Assembly (NCBI GenBank): GCA_013396525.1
Contig: VWYX01001269.1
Location: 124,001-188,000 of the forward strand
Length of the DNA: 64,000 bases
Source of the DNA: Chaetorhynchus papuensis
Taxonomy: Eukaryota > Chordata > Aves > Passeriformes > Rhipiduridae
Reading direction: 5' to 3'
Notes under the pieces: model-generated
What the model saw: only the letters and a program-made list of their open reading frames with translations
What the model was told of the DNA's origin: nothing
Databases searched by the model: none
Made by a program: the position numbers and the translations under genes
Shown: piece by piece, positions 34,303 through 46,895 of the stretch
Position numbering within the stretch: the stretch's first letter is position 1
Layout of the letters: each line of letters opens with the position of its first letter

Positions 34303-37300
34303 ATGTGCTTGCAACATTAAGATAGGGATGTTTGTATGTTCATTAGCTTTATGAAAATGAGATGTGAGACAGAGACTGGTTGAAAACTTCCTATAATGCA
34401 CCCATCTACACATTTTGAACATCCAGTAACACAAATTATTAAGAGTTGGCTTCCTTGGTGTGATAATACTATGGATTAAAGCATTTTGGGCTGCAGTGTG
34501 TACTACCTCTTGTGCATTCTGGTCATCTTTGGTCTCTCTAATCTTGTGACCTGTGAATGTATTTCACGTGAGTGCTGTAGGTTACTTCCTCTTGTGAAGG
34601 ATGTCTCAGTGCAGAGGATTATTGCTTTCCTGCTCCATTGGTGTAAATCCATCATCTGAAGTATAACTTATATGTACCGTCTTCTGCAGTCACAGAGAAA
34701 AGAAGAATTTAATTTGCCTAGACTAGTTTTTTCAGACACTCTCTCAGAGACACCTCTGCTGAGCAGTGCCAAATGTGTTGTGTGTCTAATACCTAAAGTG
34801 GAGATTTCCAGGTCATAGTCTGTGAGCACAGATAGACTGTTAGGATGAAAAAGGAAGGCTTTACCAATATTCCTCCTTCTTTAAACTACCAAACCCCCAG
34901 TTTTGCAAACAAATAAAGATAGGAGTTGCAGGACTATTTATGGATCTAGAATTCAATATCTAACATACACTAGAAGGAATGGGAACATATGGAGAAATAA
35001 GTATCTACAGAAAGAAATCTGTGAATGCACAAATTGTTTGAAGTCCCTGAACTTTATGCATGCACTTCTCTCCACTAACCGAAATGGAAACCTGAAAAGT
35101 GCTGTCTGTTAGAATCAAACCAGCAATTCCTAAAGGTAAAATACTTATTCTACTTTAAACTTAAATATGTTCCCATCACTTACAAAGAATCATTGTTCTG
35201 CTTCCAGAAATAGCGACCAGCTAATTAGTGAAGCCGTTTATGCAAAAGACACGCTCGCCTGAGACTGATGCAGAGTAGCTCCACATAACGTAGCTGAGGA
35301 AGTTGCCATATGGGGAGAAATCATTGGAAGCCTGGCACTGCGTGTGAAGATCTGCTGTCATATGATAACTGAGATGAATTACTTTTGGGAGAGAGAGTCT
35401 TGCAAATAAAGGGTCAGAATTAATGATGCAAATAGCGGAACTCCTGGCAGGAGTTTAGTTCCTATTTAGGGAATTTGTTTTACTAAACCGGAGTTAAGCT
35501 AGTGAAAAATCTTTACATAGCTGCTGACTTTTAATTAATTAAGGCATAGATTTTTATGGTTATTAATAAAGTCATGTATATATATGCTCCATCTGTACTT
35601 AATTCTAAAATTGTTTTAAAGTGATAGGGTTGTGACTACATAGCACACTTGCTGCTAAAATTGTCAGCTTCAAATTCAAACTGAAATAAAATACTTCTAG
35701 TATGTGTTGTACTTGAATGACGATAAATTTCTAGAACAATATGATGCTAAAAAACAGCGTTGATTTAGGCTTGATGCTGTTCAGAGACCTTGAATCATTT
35801 TCATAAATTTTTGTAACAGGAACAACTCATTACAAGTGCATAAATGTTGTGGTTTATAACCTTTACCCCAAGCAGAATTTCTTGGACAAATTGCATTTAA
35901 TTACTTGAAATTACTGGTCTCTAAATTTATTAAGCTACACATTGATATGTGGGAGCTAAAGATATGACCTTTCACGTAATCTTCTTCAGAGTGGGACATT
36001 TACCAATGTGGGACATCCACCAATGTGGGACATCCCAACAAAGTCTAGAAACTGTAGATCCAAATCTGTTGTAGAAAATAAAAATAATCTGGAAATAAAC
36101 ATCCCCTGCATTGATATCCTTGAGAAACCCTGCTTCCAATGAAGTTTATGTACAGTATAGATAAATTAAACTTCCAGAGATCACACTGAGGTCGGGATTT
36201 CACCTTAGAATGTTTCTTTGCAAAAGCAACAGTAATATCTTCAGCCATAGAAATTTATCCATATTTTCAACAAAGGGCCTAACAGACTTTTTTTCTCTCT
36301 CTGACACGATCTCTGTCTTTCACTGTCTCTCCATCTCTCTTTTTTCTTTTGGAATAGCTCCAAGTGTACATGAGTGAATATTTCCTACTGATGCCCTAGA
36401 AGAATGTTTGAATAGCAAATCAGAGAACAGATATAGCTGTATTTACATGAAGCTAGCTAAGAACATGTATCTTTTGCAATATCAACTCCACCCCAAACCC
36501 ACCCCAGCCCCCAAAACAACCCCTCTGCATCCCTAAAACTTTTGATTTTCTTGTTAGGAAAATCAGCAGGTTGAGTAAAAAGAGTGTTTTCTGCATAGAA
36601 ATACTTTAGAGAAAGTGTATCATAGTGCATTTGTTGTAAATCTGGAGTCCTGGATAACATTGAATCCTTACAGATTTCTGGAGTTCAGAAGTTAAATGAA
36701 TCTCTATTAACAGCTACCTCCTGGGATAAAATAATCAGATTGAAGCTACAGTCATTTGAAACTTTTTCAGCAAAACCTAGGATCAGACTGAACTCCAGTA
36801 TCCGCTCATGTTTTCATACTTACCCAATACTTCAGTCGGGTTCCTCACAGTTTACAAAATTTTTAGTTAACTTGGACAAAGTTTTGAGCAAACCTGGGGT
36901 TAATTATGACTTCATGTAGAAACCATGATAAACACTGTGGTTTTGTAGAATTTTGATTCAAAACCAGGCAAGACTTGTGGGTTTTGGCTGAGCATCATTG
37001 AGTTTCAGTTGTGTGCTAACCCAAAACTGAAAACAAAAATTGCCTCTGGTAATATTTAAAAAAAAAAAAAAAATCTAGGGCATTGAAACTGCACACAACT
37101 GAGTTTAATACAATGCTGTTTGCAGCTTGGCAAGCTGCCTCATGACTTTCTATGAACACCTGGTGACAACTCTTCATGGCAACAAATGAAGAGCAATGGT
37201 GTTATAGGGTGGTATTTTTCCTCGTGTCTTGAATGTTGTGGGATTTTCCTGTTAATATCCAGACCTGTGACACACCAGCATGACACGTGTGTTCATCTCT

Positions 37301-37404
37301 TTGTGCTTGACATACATACCTTTAGAAAAAGGTATTAGGTTTCTCAAGTTAAAGAGAAAAAACTTCTTTCCCTGCTCTATATCTACTAATTCTGTACCCA
37401 AACT
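34303..37404. other. Unique AT-rich sequence, candidate conserved element
   Basis: No gene recognised. 35390-35600 is AT-rich, repeat-free and includes the palindromic word ttaattaattaa, a candidate conserved element only. A 17-bp tandem repeat is at 35991-36037. Pyrimidine-rich (CTCT)-like sequence lies at 36288-36350, a C-rich patch at 36485-36525, and a run of 16 A at 37058-37073. Confidence 0.45.
35991..36037 (+). repeat. 17-bp tandem repeat, 2.8 copies
   Basis: Units gtgggacatttaccaat (35991-36007), gtgggacatccaccaat (36008-36024) and gtgggacatccca (36025-36037). The second and third agree exactly over the shared part up to the end; the first differs at two bases. Confidence 0.9.
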
Positions 37405-37653
37405 CAAAAGGAAAAAGGGAAGGGGAAAGGAAAAAGGAAGAAAAAGGGAAAAGGAAAAAGGAAAAGAAAGAAAAAAGGAAAGGGGGAAGGGGAAAGGGAA
37501 AAAAAAAGAAAAAAGGGACAAAAGGATAGAAGGAAAGGGGAAAGGGGAAAGAAAGGGGAAAGAATGGGGAAAGAAAGGGGAAAGAAAGGGGAAAGAATGG
37601 GGAAAGGGGAAAGGGAAAAGGGGAGGGGAGGGGAAGGGGAAGGGGAAGGGAAA
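37405..37653 (+). repeat. Polypurine tract (GGGGAAA-rich) with G-quadruplex motif
   Basis: 249 nt with only four pyrimidines (37519, 37527, 37565, 37598). The left half is A-rich (aggaaaaagg), the middle is built from ggggaaagaaa units of about 11 bp, and the right end (37620-37650) has six G runs of three to four separated by one or two A, a strong quadruplex motif by the usual G3+N1-7 rule. The mirror symmetry typical of polypurine tracts could also give triplex DNA. Open frames across it (37280-37681 plus; 37349-37724 minus) are low-complexity K/G/E- or F/P/S-rich translations and not genes. Confidence 0.95.
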
Positions 37654-40600
37654 TTCTCAACATTTCCAGAACAGTTCCTAGTATCTGGTTTCACCCCAAC
37701 CTTATCTGGAAGAATTTGCTCCAATAAAGCTCCCAGCTGCAGCTGTTATCAAGTCCATCTTTTATAAACGGACTGACTGACAGACTAAAACATATCGAAT
37801 GTTGGTGAGAGTGAGACTGGTGAAAGCCAAAGAAATTGTCCAGTGCAAACAGAAAACTGAGATATTACTTGTGTATAGCAATTGTCTATGGGAATCTAGA
37901 AGTATAGCAGTCACAGAGAAACCGTCTCTTGAGCATATATTCAACTGGAAAAAAATCCCACTTGGAATAATATGCCTGAGTTACATAAAGTGTCTATCTC
38001 TTTATCTATTTAGTACCTCCAGGTTCATATGATAGATGCTCTCAACTGCAATGAAAAGTCTGTGCCATGCTTGTATTGCTTAAGATCCTTCATAACACTA
38101 GAATTTATTTAAATTTTACTTGGTGTTTTCATATCTACAGTAGCAACATCTGCTAAAAATGCTCATTCTTTTTTAATATGCAGTGTTATTGCTGATATGT
38201 TCTCACTTTGTTCTTGCATAATGTTAAGAGTTGATTTGCTTTGTTTTGCTCCTCACATTCCAGATAGTAAAAAAGCATCAGTGGAGTTTTCTAGCAGCAA
38301 AATAAAGATGACAGACTTTGCAGGGTATTGTTTTCATATCTATGGCTATGGTTTCACAGCACATTCTCACCTGGGACAGCTATGAGACATCTTGCTATGT
38401 TCAAAGGACTCAGTATAATGCCAGACTCGATCCTAAAATACTTGCACTTACATTAGTATCATGCTCTGATAAGGTTAATATGCTCTGAATTTTTGACTGA
38501 AATTGTTGTTCAGGTCCAGTTCAACTGGGTGTCCCTATGCAGCTTTACATGACACTGCAACCTGCTTCCAGCTTACAAACATTAATTACCTCCTGTCATA
38601 ACTGGTTTCACATATGCATTGACATTACTGTAACTCAGTATATTCTAACAAAATATATAACAAAAATTGAGACCTGTTGACTGAATCAGTATTTTTATCA
38701 ATTTAAGAAGTGCATTTGTTGGTACTGGTTTTGACTAGTATGAAAATGAGCCATTCAGGGTCTAATAACTGCAGGAATGTAAGTATTGATATAGGTTTGA
38801 CAAAAGTAATTAGTGGGTGACTTTTAGGTAAGATGTAGTCTCTTCATCTTGAATTAGAAAAATAAATACAAAATATTGGTGAGCTATGGAATCAAGAGGA
38901 AGAGACATATTTAAGAATGTTTCCAAGAATGTTTATTCCAGGAAGCACTAGCATAATCCTCTTCCATGCTCTGATCTTACCACAAAGCCCCTTTTTGTTC
39001 CACTTACAACTTCATGCACAATCTTCCATCACTACACAATATCAGAGTATTAGAAATGTGCTTCTGGCTGCCTGGATTAGGGCCATTTACCATTTCCCCT
39101 CCTTGACACTCACAGGTTTAAACAGTGACTGGCTTTGGTAGTTTGGCTGTGATTGCACATTGCTAATGGGTGTTTATGAAAAGTATCCAAGTAGAGGAGA
39201 AGATAAACAAAGGGGCAAGAAAATAAACACAGTGACAAAAACAATAGCAAAGACTTCATCCAGCTGAAATAGAGGCAGAGGGTGTAAATAGAGGCACTGG
39301 GTGTTCCCAGTGGAGGAACTCTGCAGGGATTGTATCTGTGGGAGGGAGAAATTAATTTATTTATAAAAGGATGTGCAAAACGTAAGATGCCGGAATCATC
39401 AGCTGGTGTTTTTCCCATTGAAAAGCAAACTAACATGTTACTTGCCAAGTTTTTTATTTGCATGTGGATCTTAACCTTTTCCTGTGTGTGAGCTTCTTGA
39501 TGAAGTTTTGTAAATAAAAAAAAAAATCCCCCCAAACCCCAAACCAAACAACAACAAAAACCTGACCAGGAATGAAAATATTACTTCTTCTGTACCCTCT
39601 ATTTTACAAGAGAAAAGGCTATTGAGACAGGCTTGTCTCAATTTAAAGATATTCCATGAAACTATCTTGTAATGTTTATGAGATAAAAAAAGGGGAGCTG
39701 GATCAGATGTCGTTCTACTCTCAAAGAGTGTTATCAAAAGAGTAAAACAAAACTCAAAGGCATTATTGACCACCCACAACTGCAGCCTCTGATTCCAGAG
39801 ACCACACTCTCCTCCCTCTAAACCACAAGGAGGGGAGGCGAGGTAGCAAAAGAGGACACGTGTTAGCTTTGATCTAGTTGGCTCATAGAGGTGGATGGAC
39901 ATCTCCACCGCAGATCCTCAGCGTTCAGCCTCAGCTTTGCATTGATCATGGTTTTCAAGAGTAATCAATGCCCTTTGGTTATCAAATCTTTGACCCAGTA
40001 CAGCTGAAGAGTTTAAAATATCTGTAACTTCAGCCCAGAAATCTCTATAGGCTAATGTTTGCTAGAACCGACTTCCACCAGCAGCAGGTGAAGGGAATTC
40101 AGAGAGGGCACCAAGCCTGGTTCATTCCTCTGGTACTCACCCAGCCATGACATTATGGATGTTAGAGGATGCACATTTGTCTGGTCCCTCACTGTCTCTT
40201 TATGTTACTCCATCCCTTGTTGAACCTGGCGAAGATTGTCTCTGTCTTACACTCTCACAGGAATGAGAAAATTTGGTTTTATTTCAGAGTGACTCTCTGC
40301 TGAGAAAAACAATCACAAGACTCACCTAAAAATTGTCAAGCTGGCATCCAAAAATAAAGGGCCCCAAGTTACTTCTAGTCACTTAAACGGTGAAAGAACA
40401 TGAAATATACTCTGGAAATAAAGTGCCTGAAGCCTGGGGTCAGACCTTTTAAATGAATTTGTGCAGCTCAGCATGATGCTCAGCCCCACAAATCTGTCTT
40501 TTCTTCCTTCAATATAAACACCAAGACAGTTTTCTGGGTCCACATCTCAAGCCAGACAAATAAATTCTCTTGAGGACGGAAGGACCAACAAAAGCCACCT

Positions 40601-42619
40601 TTCCTTTCCATCTGTTTTGTCTTTTAACATACATACAGCACTAATGTATCATTCATAATTACACATTAATCCAAAAGATGCAATGAAATGAAGGAATTCA
40701 CTTCGTCTATCTATTCGGGAGAGGATGAACAGGCAAAACTCACTTAAAGCAGTAATTGTCAAAGCTATGTCTTCGGACCCCTCTTCTTTCTGGAGAGTGT
40801 GATGTGCTTGAGCCCTTCCCTCTCATCAAATACACATATACTCCATGGCCTTATCTGCTCCAGACCCTGACTGTTCCAGCCCCTTGCAGACAACCTTTGC
40901 AACTCAAGCTCCAGCAAAACCAGCTGTGAGCCCATCCAGCCTAACTCTGTCAATTCCTGCATTCCAGTTTGGCCTTTTGCTGGCTGCCACCTTAGCTTTG
41001 AACTCCCTCTGCAGCCACCGTCAGCTTTGCTCAAAATACTAAAGAGAAAAATCGCTTTGTCCTTTGCCCCACCCCAGCTACTCATAGCTTGGTATGAGTA
41101 TATTCCTGGCTTGCTTTGGCTCCTACTGGAAAGAAAATGTAGCAATATTTTCCTCCTGCCCAATCTCAGTGTGGTTTACCATTTTACTGGGAATGAAGAA
41201 GGTTTCAGCTTGCAGGCAGCCAACCACTGCCTCACATGCCCAGCATGGTCCAGCCCAAGGCACTGCCTTCAACCCTCCTCAATTCCCACCACCATCGTGC
41301 CTGCTAGAATAAATATTATGCTCCCTACAAGGCTCCCAGGTAGGAGGAGACTACTGCATTGGAGGAGAGGAGAAAAGGTGAGCAAACAGAATGGAGAGAG
41401 AAGAAAGACAAAAGACAAATGAAATTTTTTTGTGAAGACTTCAGCTGAAGATACATTTTCATCTCCCCCAGGAGCTTCTGACTTGTTTCACCAGTCAGAA
41501 ACCAGCTGGCTTGAAATATGCTTAGAAGATAATTAACTACCAAAAGATGGTACAATAAAAAAGAACAAATCTTTAAGGAACAAATACAACCAAAAAGTTG
41601 AAAATCCTTAAACAGAAATACTGAAAAAATCTGATTGGACTTAAATTTAAAGAAGATGGAAATCGCTGTGACTCAGGCATGAATGGGAGAATAAAAATAG
41701 TCTTGGTGGGAGATTTTTTCATATGTTCGATTATGACCTATTTATGTTTCATTTGATACATGAATGAGATGTCTTATTTTATCATAATAGCAACCTTGAT
41801 TGAATACATTTATCCTCAAGGCTTGTGGAGTAGAAGGCAAGAGGGTGATCGGTACTCTGCAGCTTGGAGTCTCCTGCCATGACGGCTTGTGCCCCTTCAC
41901 ACGCAGCAAAACAGGAGGCAAGGAGAACTGGCATGAGATTTGAGATACTTCATGGCCAGCAGAAGGTGCACTCCATGGGTTGAAGTCCAGCTACCATTTC
42001 AGTCATTCTGTGACAACAGATATAATGCTCATCCTTTCATTAAAATGATCATGTTTTGGAAGCAATTTCCCTCATGGCAGCACTGCTCAAACAGGACAAA
42101 AGCCTGCCAGAGCTGACTGATGGAGATGGTCAGCAGCCAGGAGCAGATTATGAGAGAAAGAGAGTCAAAAGAGGGGAAGCATGTGCAATAGAAGTCCCAA
42201 TATCCTCTCACATCTGCTGGCACACTCTGCTTCAGAGACATTTGAGCTGCAGGATGCAGCTGAACCTCAATTTCCAAATAGCCCTTGTGTGTGCAAGGAT
42301 AACAGTGAACAAATGTTGCTTTTCTGTGAGTTTATCAATCATCATGGACACTCTTCTCTGAAGGAGCAGAGTTTTCCTCATCCATAGCCAGAGGAAGTTC
42401 ATCATAGCGCTCTTTATCTTCTGCTAAAGCTTTGAGTTTTAGCTGCTGTTACAAGGTGATTGGCAGGGGCTGAGCCATTTGGCTTTCTGTAAAAAATCTG
42501 ATACTCTTTTCAGGGGAATTTTCTGCACATGGAAATGGTTGTTCTCAGTGAGAGCAAAGCAAACACACTGGAAGCTGTGTGAGTGCGAAGAGCTCATGTA
42601 GTGCTACAAGCCCAGAAAA
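37654..42619. other. Unique sequence, no gene recognised
   Basis: An AATAAA occurs at 37723 just after the purine tract. 39250-39480 is repeat-free, includes aattaatttatttataaaag, and is a candidate conserved element. An A-rich then C-rich patch is at 39518-39548. The frames around 39110-39908 (minus) and 40765-41422 (both strands) overlap one another and show no domain. Nothing else recognised. Confidence 0.5.
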
Positions 42620-43130
42620 CTCCCCCAGCATCTGGTGGTCTGTAGCTCAGGCAGTCCTGGAGATGGGGGTCTTTGTATTTAGGAGTCGCCAGAAACCTTT
42701 CCTTACATAAATGTCCCTAATCCTTTTTTGAACTAATGTGAGCTTTAACAGTCCACATCACAGTAAGGAATTTCATAGTTCAGCTGCTCATTTCATGAAA
42801 AATACTCATCTTGACTCCTTGAGGTTGACTCCTACCAGCTTTGTAAGAAAACCACCAGTCCAAACACAGAAGGAGGCTGTGAATCATTATCCTCAGCTTT
42901 TCTGGCAGTTTTCATAGGTTTGGTCATCTTCTCCCCAGGCTGAAGAGAAGGATCACCTCATATTCTGACAATTTTCATCATTCTTTCCTACCTCCATGCT
43001 TCTCCCACCTCTAATCTTGCTATTTTCCTTCCTAAAAGACTGAGTGAGAAGAGAGGACCACAAAATGTTCAAAACTTTAGTGCACCGTGGAGTTATACAG
43101 TAACATACTGGTTTTTTCTAATTGCAACCT
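42620..43130 (-). mobile_element. Ancient CR1 LINE, minus strand (amniote type)
   Basis: Read on the plus strand, the blocks run in the order of an inverted ancient CR1 3' part: aggcagtcctggagatgggg (42649-42668), cctaatccttttttgaacta (42717-42736), the ttcatagttcagctgctca block standing for 'gttccacaggttgactg', tcttctccccaggctgaaga (42927-42946) for the conserved 'tttcccaggctgaa' block, and acaaaatgttcaa...gtgcaccgtggagttatacag (43061-43102) for 'tattcaagatgtgggcgtaccatggatttata'. The match is patchy but ordered over 500 bp. No coding frame survives. Confidence 0.6.
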
Positions 43131-43587
43131 ACCCCTCTCATTCCCACCATTCTTTTTGGTTTGTTTTGCTTTGAGTTGCTAGTGTTTTTAACAAATTTAT
43201 CTATTTATAACCAAAATCTTGTTTATGCATTAAAACTCTCAGGTCAGACTCTTTTGCTGGGTGAGTAGTGCTGGAGTACTTCCTTCCCTGTGTATACCAC
43301 TTAAATCTCTGTTTATTCAAATAGCACAGGCCTCCATTTCTCAGGTGAATAAGTAATTTCTTTTTATACAAGTTTTTTTATAAAGGAAATTATGTGGAGT
43401 AATAAGAAGCACAATCAATCCTATGTAAATGAGTGCAAAGGGGAACGTTTAGCACTGCTGTCACTCCTCTTTGTGCCTCTCTAGGAAAATTAGCCTTCAG
43501 GATCAAATTCTGATGCACAGAGACTATAAAATTGTGGCTGAAGGCAGCAGCAGATGCCTTTCACCCAGCCCCTAAAAGGGTACTGCC
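43131..43587. other. Unique sequence, no feature recognised
   Basis: Short unique stretch between an ancient CR1 and a microsatellite. T-rich at 43355-43385. Nothing else seen. Confidence 0.5.
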
Positions 43588-43615
43588 TATATATATATAT
43601 GTATATATATATATA

Positions 43616-43650
<35 letters not shown>
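43588..43650 (+). repeat. (TA)n-(TG)n-(TA)n compound microsatellite
   Basis: TA repeats to about 43615 with one G interruption, six TG/GT units at 43615-43630, and TA repeats to 43650. The TA parts can form cruciforms and the TG part Z-DNA, and the locus should be length-variable. The minus-strand frame through it is not a gene. Confidence 0.97.
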
Positions 43651-44315
43651 CCCACATTGTAAAATAGGACAGAATAAGGTGAGATGTTGTTCTGCTAACT
43701 AAAATAGATGTAAGTATAAGATAGGAGTTCTTTAAGACACCAGTGGAAATATCTACCAAGTTCCTCTATGGCCAAGAATGTTATCAGCAGTACAGCACAG
43801 CAAATCCTAACCGTGCAAGAAACCCTAAGTCAGGGCAACAGCTGCTCAGTTTAAGGTCATGTATCAATATTACAAGACTAAGCATAAGCATGAAATTTGG
43901 AGTATCTATTAAAATGGAGTAAAAATGAAAGAGGCATCCAGATGACTTTCAGCTGTTTAGTGAATTCCTGTCCTGCATCAATATTGTCTTTAATAGCAAT
44001 TGATAGACTTGTCTTTCAGTATTTTACTACCTCAAGTTGCAAAAATGTTTCCCATTATTTATATTTTATGACACAGTGCTTCTCTTTTTCCAACCCAAAG
44101 ATGATCCTGTCATGGAGTGCCCTCTAATTTTTTTATTGAGCCCTTACACTCTAACACTATCCTTACCACCCAGAAATTAGGTGATTTGAGCTGCAAAAAA
44201 TGAATCAAGACGTTGTATCAGGGTTGTATTCTGTGGCAGCTGGACTGAAAGCTAAGATAAAATGATCTGATACACAAAAGCATGAAATATACCAGTGAAT
44301 TAACAAAGACAAGAA
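43651..44315. other. Unique sequence, no feature recognised
   Basis: No repeat, RNA gene or exon recognised. The 76-codon frame at 43897-44127 has no family resemblance. Confidence 0.5.
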
Positions 44316-44417
44316 AGCAACCTGTGGAAGATGTCCCTGCCTGGGGCAGGGGGTTGGAATGAGGTGATTTTTTAGGTCTCTTCCTACCAAAACCTTCTTT
44401 GATTTTATGATTTCATG
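44316..44417 (+). mobile_element. CR1 LINE, extreme 3' end only
   Basis: About 100 bp of the avian CR1 3' end: aaagcaacctgtggaagatg (a few bases lost after 'cctg'), tccctgcctggggcaggggg, ttggaatgaggtgatttttt, ggtctcttcctaccaaaacc, and a tail tttgattttatgatttcatg. Heavily 5'-truncated. It is in inverted orientation to the CR1 at 45751-46055. Confidence 0.9.
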
Positions 44418-45750
44418 CTTACCTGTTAGCAGACGTTGAGCAGAAGCTCATTATTTTAAGGGCAGTATTTCAAAAAGCATCTTTAAAAATTAATCCAAGA
44501 ACAGCAAGGAGAAACTAGTCTGTATTGTGGTTCCCATGTTATTAAAATAGCACGACTACTTTAATAGCAGTTCTCCTCGCTTTCTCTTTTCTCTATTTCA
44601 TTTTTCTTAATATTCTGCAATGCATTTGCTTGGCTGAGTAAAAATATACACCAAATTGAATAAAGCAACCAACAAAATTGTCAAATGAGAGCCATGATAA
44701 TTTCTGTCCAAAAAGTTATTTTTCACCTTCACACCATCTAAAGAGCATAAGGAACACCTGAGAGATCTTTATACAAAAAAGGTCTCAGAGAGATTATGGA
44801 GGACAGCGAAAAGGGCCAAGTGAAAATCTGTGCCTCTGCCATCCATCAGAAACACGTGTTTCAGGTGGCTGTAAGAGATGGTTATGCATGCACCTAGAGA
44901 AATAATCTCGCCTCATAAACCCCTAAACTGAAAAGCTGCCTAAGATATAGTATAGTTTGATACTGGCATATGCATATTTTAGTGTCTAGAACTCATTGTA
45001 AATCATCCGGCTGTGTGCACTGAGAAATGAATGGTGTTCAAGGTGAGAACTTGTAGACATTAATTTGATACTGTATCTAAAATATTGCACCCTCATCGCC
45101 ATTAAGTGATCTATAAAGGATTGAGTAGTTCAGCCAAATAACCTTGGTTAACTATCACAAATAATTGTTCATTTTGTCATCTTATGGCTGAAGAATATAG
45201 CTGAGTATCTTGCTAAAGATCTTTAATTCACAAGAACTCTGTAGACCCTGTGCAAAAGGCCATTCCATGCAATTCAGCAAATTACTCCTATGCTTACGAA
45301 AAACTTCAAGATTTCTTTTACCAATGTGTGGAAGGACTCTCAACTAAAAGGCAATGGGAAGTCTTGGAGACAGATAGCCATCAGCTCCTCAGTCTACAAA
45401 AGGAAATGTATGGTCTGTTAGTCCATTTACCAGCCATAAAACCCAGCAGCTTGGCTGGATATGTGGGACAGGACATAGTGCTGCTGACTTTCCATTTTGG
45501 CTTCTTCCACCATTCACATTCTTCCCCGTTAGCAAACAAAATGGACAGCCTATTTCCAGGCTGAAAATCCCAACATCTAGGAGGCTTTGGGGTATGGCCT
45601 CCATCTCCAGTCTCTCCATTTCCATGGGAGGGAGTAAAAACTGGACATGTGTCAGCAAACTGTGTTGGAATGGCAGTGCTTTTTTACAACAGGTGGGCAA
45701 CTCTTGGTGTGCATCAAGACTTTAAAAGGCCAAGGTGCAAGACCGTGTTG
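44418..45750. other. Unique sequence between inverted CR1 copies
   Basis: No gene recognised. The 104-codon frame at 45250-45564 (plus) and the 103-codon frame at 45389-45700 (minus) overlap and neither shows a known domain. This stretch would be the loop if the flanking CR1 copies paired in a transcript. Confidence 0.5.
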
Positions 45751-46055
45751 AAATCACAGAATCATAGAAAGGCTTTGGTAGGAAGAGACTTTCAAGATAT
45801 CTGGTTCCAACCACCCTGCCATGGGCAGGGATGCCTTCCACTAGACCAGGTTGCTCAAAGCCCCATCCAACCTGGCCTTGAACACTTCCAGGGATGGGGC
45901 ATCCACAGCTTCTCTGGGAAACCTGTTCCTGTGCCTCACCACCTCCTCAGTAAAGAATTGTTTCCTAATATCTAAGCTGAAAGTACTCTCTTTCAGTTTG
46001 AATCCATTCCCCCTTGTCCTGTCACTACATGCTCTTGTAAATAGTCTCTCTCCCA
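45751..46055 (-). mobile_element. CR1 LINE, 3' end, minus strand
   Basis: On the plus strand it begins with the inverted tail (aatcacagaatcatagaaag) and continues ggttccaaccaccctgccat, gggcagggatgccttccact, agaccaggttgctcaaagcc, ccatccaacctggccttgaa, cacttccagggatggggcat, ctgttcctgtgcctcaccac, ttgtttcctaatatctaagc, ccccttgtcctgtcactaca and tctctcccaa. This is the best-preserved CR1 here and the mainstream avian subfamily. It stops just inside the 3' end of the RT coding part, so it is 5'-truncated. Frames on either strand (45841-46056, 45851-46087) are its shadows. Confidence 0.96.
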
Positions 46056-46699
46056 ATGGGGAAATACTTGGGGGCAGGGGGAATTAAAGGAATAATGGAG
46101 AACAGATAATGAACAACACATGTCATGACAGTAGGGAGGGATGAAGGAGATAATTTATTTTTTTATATATATTTATGAATGCTGAGGTGAAGAGAGTATT
46201 AGAAGAATGGCAACATTTCCAAGATCTGGATCAGGATTTGTAGGAATATGAAATGAAATGTTTAAAAGGACTTTTACAATTGCATCACACAGTAGTTGAG
46301 CACAACAATTAAAGTTAGCAAAAGGACAAGACAATTTATATACCGTAATTCAAGAGAAGGCAGTGAAACAAATGGCAAGTTTTTGGCAAATGATTTTCAT
46401 ATTCAGAAAGGACAAAAATAGTAGTGTTAGAGGAAAAATTTTTCATGTTGCTCTGAGTTCCAGCAAATAGTCACTGGACTATAAACCCAGCTCACTGTGG
46501 AAAATAGCAATAAAGAATATATTAAAGAGCTTATACAGCATATCTAATATTAATAAGCAATATTTGACATGGCCTCAAGGAAGGTCATCCATTTCAGAAA
46601 AATGTGACCAGCAGCCTTAACAAAAGATGCCTGACCATCATCCTAATATGCAATGCAACAAGTTCAAGCCGAGGCCCAGATGAATTAACTCTCTTTCTT
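46056..46699. other. Unique AT-rich sequence
   Basis: A/T-rich stretch between two minus-strand CR1 ends. TA-rich at 46147-46175. No gene or repeat recognised. Confidence 0.5.
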
Positions 46700-46895
46700 G
46701 GAATCAGATGTTAAACTGAGGCTGGAAGGGACCTCTGACAGTCATTCCACCCTTCATCAAAGCAGAGCCAACACCGAAGATAGAAAAAGTTTCTTGGGGT
46801 TGTGTCCAGTCATGTTTTGAGTATTTCCATGGACTGAGATGTCACAGATTCTATGTACACCTGTTCCAGTGCTTGCCCTCCTTCTCTGTGAAATG
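46700..46895 (-). mobile_element. CR1 LINE, 3' end, minus strand (older subfamily)
   Basis: Inverted CR1: ggaatcagatgttaaactga at the tail end, then ctggaagggacctctgacag, a degenerate 'caaagcagagccaac' for the tip of the 3' end, ttgtgtccagtcatgttttg (46799-46818), gagtatttccatggactgag, and cctgttccagtgcttgccct (46859-46878) with ctctgtgaaa. The 'gacctctg' and 'gtgtccagtc.tgttttgagtat' blocks place it near the subfamily of the copy at 10.9 kb. More decayed than its neighbour at 45.8 kb. Confidence 0.85.

Noticed and set aside
37280..37724. Lysine/glutamate/glycine-rich plus frame and phenylalanine/proline/serine-rich minus frames
   Set aside because: Translation of a simple polypurine tract; no complex sequence outside it.
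43490..43759. 89-codon minus frame with YIYIYI/THTH repeats
   Set aside because: Translation of the TA/TG microsatellite.
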